From contig JAJZQR010000273.1 of the NCBI GenBank assembly GCA_021806765.1, forward strand, positions 1 to 7,170: a DNA stretch of 7,170 nucleotides. Reading direction: 5' to 3'. Numbering within the stretch: position 1 is the first letter of the stretch; each line of letters opens with the position of its first letter. Source of the DNA: Chloroflexota bacterium (GTDB lineage: Bacteria > Chloroflexota > UBA6077). Made by a program: the position numbers and the translations under genes. The notes under the pieces are model-generated. The model made no database searches, was not told the origin of the DNA, and was given only the letters and a program-made list of their open reading frames with translations. This document shows, one piece after another, positions 6,202-7,170 of this stretch.

Positions 6202-6883
6202 TGTGGTCTCCTTCCGAAGAGGAACCGGCCCTGCGGTTCTCGAACAGGGCTCTCGCGCCACTGATAGACGCCAGGGACTCGCCGGCATCGAGCCTGGCCT
6301 TGATCCCTGGCTCAGCAGCCTCCTTCTCCACCAGGATCGGCGCGTAACGCGCGGCATCCTGTGGACTGAGGACGGCGACGCCGTTCTCATCTGCGAAGAT
6401 CAGGTCGCCCGGTCGGACCACCACCCCGCCCACGGTAACGGGGACATTGATGGCCCCTTCCAGGCCGAGGATACGAGTCGTCAGGGCGGAAATCGTGCTG
6501 TAGAAGATGGGAAACTTCAGTTCGAGGATCTCTCCTACGTCGGTGATGGCCCCCTGGACAATTGCCCCGGCCACACCCCGCTTAACCGCAGCGTAGGATA
6601 CCCCGCCACCCCAGCAGGCCCGCGCATCGTCGCCCGATTGATCCACCACCACCACATCGCCCGGCTTCACTACGTCCAAGACGTAGTGGACGGCAGTGGA
6701 GTCGAGATGGGGAATGCGCACAGTCACCGCTGGGCCCACGATCTTGACAGGCCGTGCTAGCGTGTACAGTCCGCGCATGAAACCGAAATCGGTCAGGTGC
6801 CCTAAGGTCGAGGGACTGGCCTTCTTGATAGCCTCCAGGACCCCCGGATCGGGGTCCTGGGCCCTAGGGTTCACTATGAACAT
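6194..6883 (-). CDS. RraA-like protein (HMG/CHA aldolase-like fold), first gene of operon
   Basis: RraA-fold proteins include 4-hydroxy-4-methyl-2-oxoglutarate/oxaloacetate aldolase-decarboxylases and the RNase E inhibitor RraA. The 229 residues begin MFIVNPRAQDPDPGVL and show IVGPAVTVRI (48-57), KPGDVVVVDQSGDDARACWG (73-92), KRGVAGAIVQGAITDVGEI (101-119), FPIFYS and NVPVTVGGVVVRPGDLIFAD (146-165). In active aldolases the central motif is usually DGxxRD, with Arg binding substrate and Asp binding metal. Here it is QGAITD, so Arg is Thr114 while Asp115 remains. Activity as a standard aldolase is therefore doubtful. ATG 6883 is preferred over TTG 6904: family proteins often start M(F)xVNPR, and a purine-rich AAGGGGGAAGGG precedes this ATG. 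The gene overlaps the permease gene by eight bases. It is probably metabolic rather than an RNase E regulator, given the operon. Confidence 0.85.
   Translation of the reverse strand: MFIVNPRAQDPDPGVLEAIKKASPSTLGHLTDFGFMRGLYTLARPVKIVGPAVTVRIPHLDSTAVHYVLDVVKPGDVVVVDQSGDDARACWGGGVSYAAVKRGVAGAIVQGAITDVGEILELKFPIFYSTISALTTRILGLEGAINVPVTVGGVVVRPGDLIFADENGVAVLSPQDAARYAPILVEKEAAEPGIKARLDAGESLASISGARALFENRRAGSSSEGDHNG
6668..6688 (-). repeat. Nine-base inverted repeat inside the RraA-like gene
   Basis: CACTACGTC at 6668-6676 and GACGTAGTG at 6680-6688 are perfect complements around a three-base loop. The codons encode the conserved VHYVLDVV segment, so selection for the protein may explain part of the symmetry. 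Confidence 0.45.
6835..6860 (-). repeat. Strong hairpin near the start of the RraA-like coding sequence
   Basis: CCAGGACCCC at 6835-6844 and GGGGTCCTGG at 6851-6860 pair perfectly over ten bases around a six-base loop. In the mRNA it begins 24 bases after the A of ATG 6883. It could slow translation or be a chance result of GC-rich coding. Confidence 0.5.
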
Positions 6884-7139
6884 CCCTTCCCCCTTTTCCA
6901 GCAAGCAGCCAGCTGGTGGCCCGCCCCACGGTAGTCATCGCCGACTGCATCTCAATAACCAGTGGCGCAAGAGTATCGCCGTCAGACTGCGCCCGTACTT
7001 ATGGCAGCATTATCTGATCATTAAGTTGGCATTAAAGAAGCCAATTCCCCTTGTCCGTCTGTCGGGCCGGAGCGGTACGGCGCACAGGGAAGGGAGGCTG
7101 AAGCGGAGCGGGCTATCGTGGCGAGCTGGTTGGAGTGTG
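6884..7139. other. Intergenic region upstream of the RraA operon
   Basis: These 256 bases are noncoding as far as I can see, apart from the operator-like inverted repeat at 7026-7044. If the frame starting at 7140 is real, this is a divergent promoter region. No RNA gene, terminator or further repeat stands out. Confidence 0.5.
7009..7044 (-). promoter_or_regulatory. Candidate promoter/operator of the RraA operon
   Basis: The AT-richest stretch of this gap contains the inverted repeat TTGGC-N9-GCCAA at 7026-7044 and, reading leftward, a GATAAT (14-9 bases from 7000) that could be a -10 box about 126 bases upstream of ATG 6883. No good -35 stands at 16-18 bases. The repeat may therefore be where an activator or repressor binds. 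A TGATCA palindrome at 7015-7020 lies between them. The symmetry is seen; its role is inferred. Confidence 0.3.
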
Positions 7140-7170
7140 ATGGTCAACGGCGCATATCTTGTGTCTGAAA
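7140..7170 (+). CDS. Possible start of a gene running off the right edge
   Basis: ATG 7140 follows GGAG at 7132-7135 with a short four-base spacer and opens a frame to the window end, encoding MVNGAYLVSE. The phrase loosely resembles the first residues of thiamine-diphosphate enzymes of the acetolactate synthase type (often '...nGayLl.eaLkreGV'). Ten codons are too few for a family call. The direction, divergent from the RraA operon, would fit a shared regulatory gap. Confidence 0.25.
   Translation, partial: MVNGAYLVSE

Noticed and set aside
6202..6390. N-terminal extension of the permease by 63 residues
   Set aside because: It lacks hydrophobic or family features and overlaps the RraA-like gene. 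The strong GGAAGGAG precedes ATG 6201.

Overview
This GC-rich bacterial window reads like an accessory catabolic region with dense, operon-like gene order. No gene fixes the taxon. Three things would fit an environmental Chloroflexota (Dehalococcoidia/SAR202-like) genome: the DUF6883/DUF4926 pair, the anion-symporter/RraA combination, and the CCCTCTCCC...GGGAGAGGG...GGTGAGGG palindromic repeats. That placement is only a weak inference; GC-rich proteobacteria or actinobacteria cannot be excluded.

Layout from left to right: (1) On the minus strand, a two-gene unit encodes a DUF6883 protein followed one base later by a DUF4926 protein that runs off the left edge. (2) A 382-base divergent gap has no convincing gene. 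It contains a perfect GCCAATTGGC palindrome and a 10-codon mini-ORF. (3) On the plus strand, a translationally coupled pair encodes a glycerate-2-kinase-family (MOFRL) protein and, one base later, an enolase-family protein. (4) A 281-base convergent gap is filled with GC-rich hairpins and dispersed palindromic repeats that may terminate both sides. (5) On the minus strand, a three-gene operon runs in the order RraA-like protein, MFS anion:cation symporter-type permease, nitrilase-superfamily amidohydrolase. (6) A 256-base gap follows, holding a TTGGC-N9-GCCAA inverted repeat. The possible first ten codons of a plus-strand gene then run off the right edge.

The most notable point is that the kinase/enolase pair looks like ordinary lower glycolysis (glycerate to 2-phosphoglycerate to PEP), but both proteins have lost signature residues. 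The enolase-like protein keeps the metal ligands and catalytic Lys, but lacks counterparts of the two catalytic Glu residues, the loop His and the normal SHRSGE motif. The kinase lacks the usual SDVxGDD...SGPT segment. The RraA-like protein also has Thr where the catalytic Arg normally sits. One reading is a dedicated pathway for an unusual (hydroxy)acid: uptake by the permease, amide or nitrile hydrolysis, aldolase/decarboxylase-type cleavage, and phosphorylation followed by an enolase-like step on a non-standard substrate. The link between the two convergent operons rests on proximity only.
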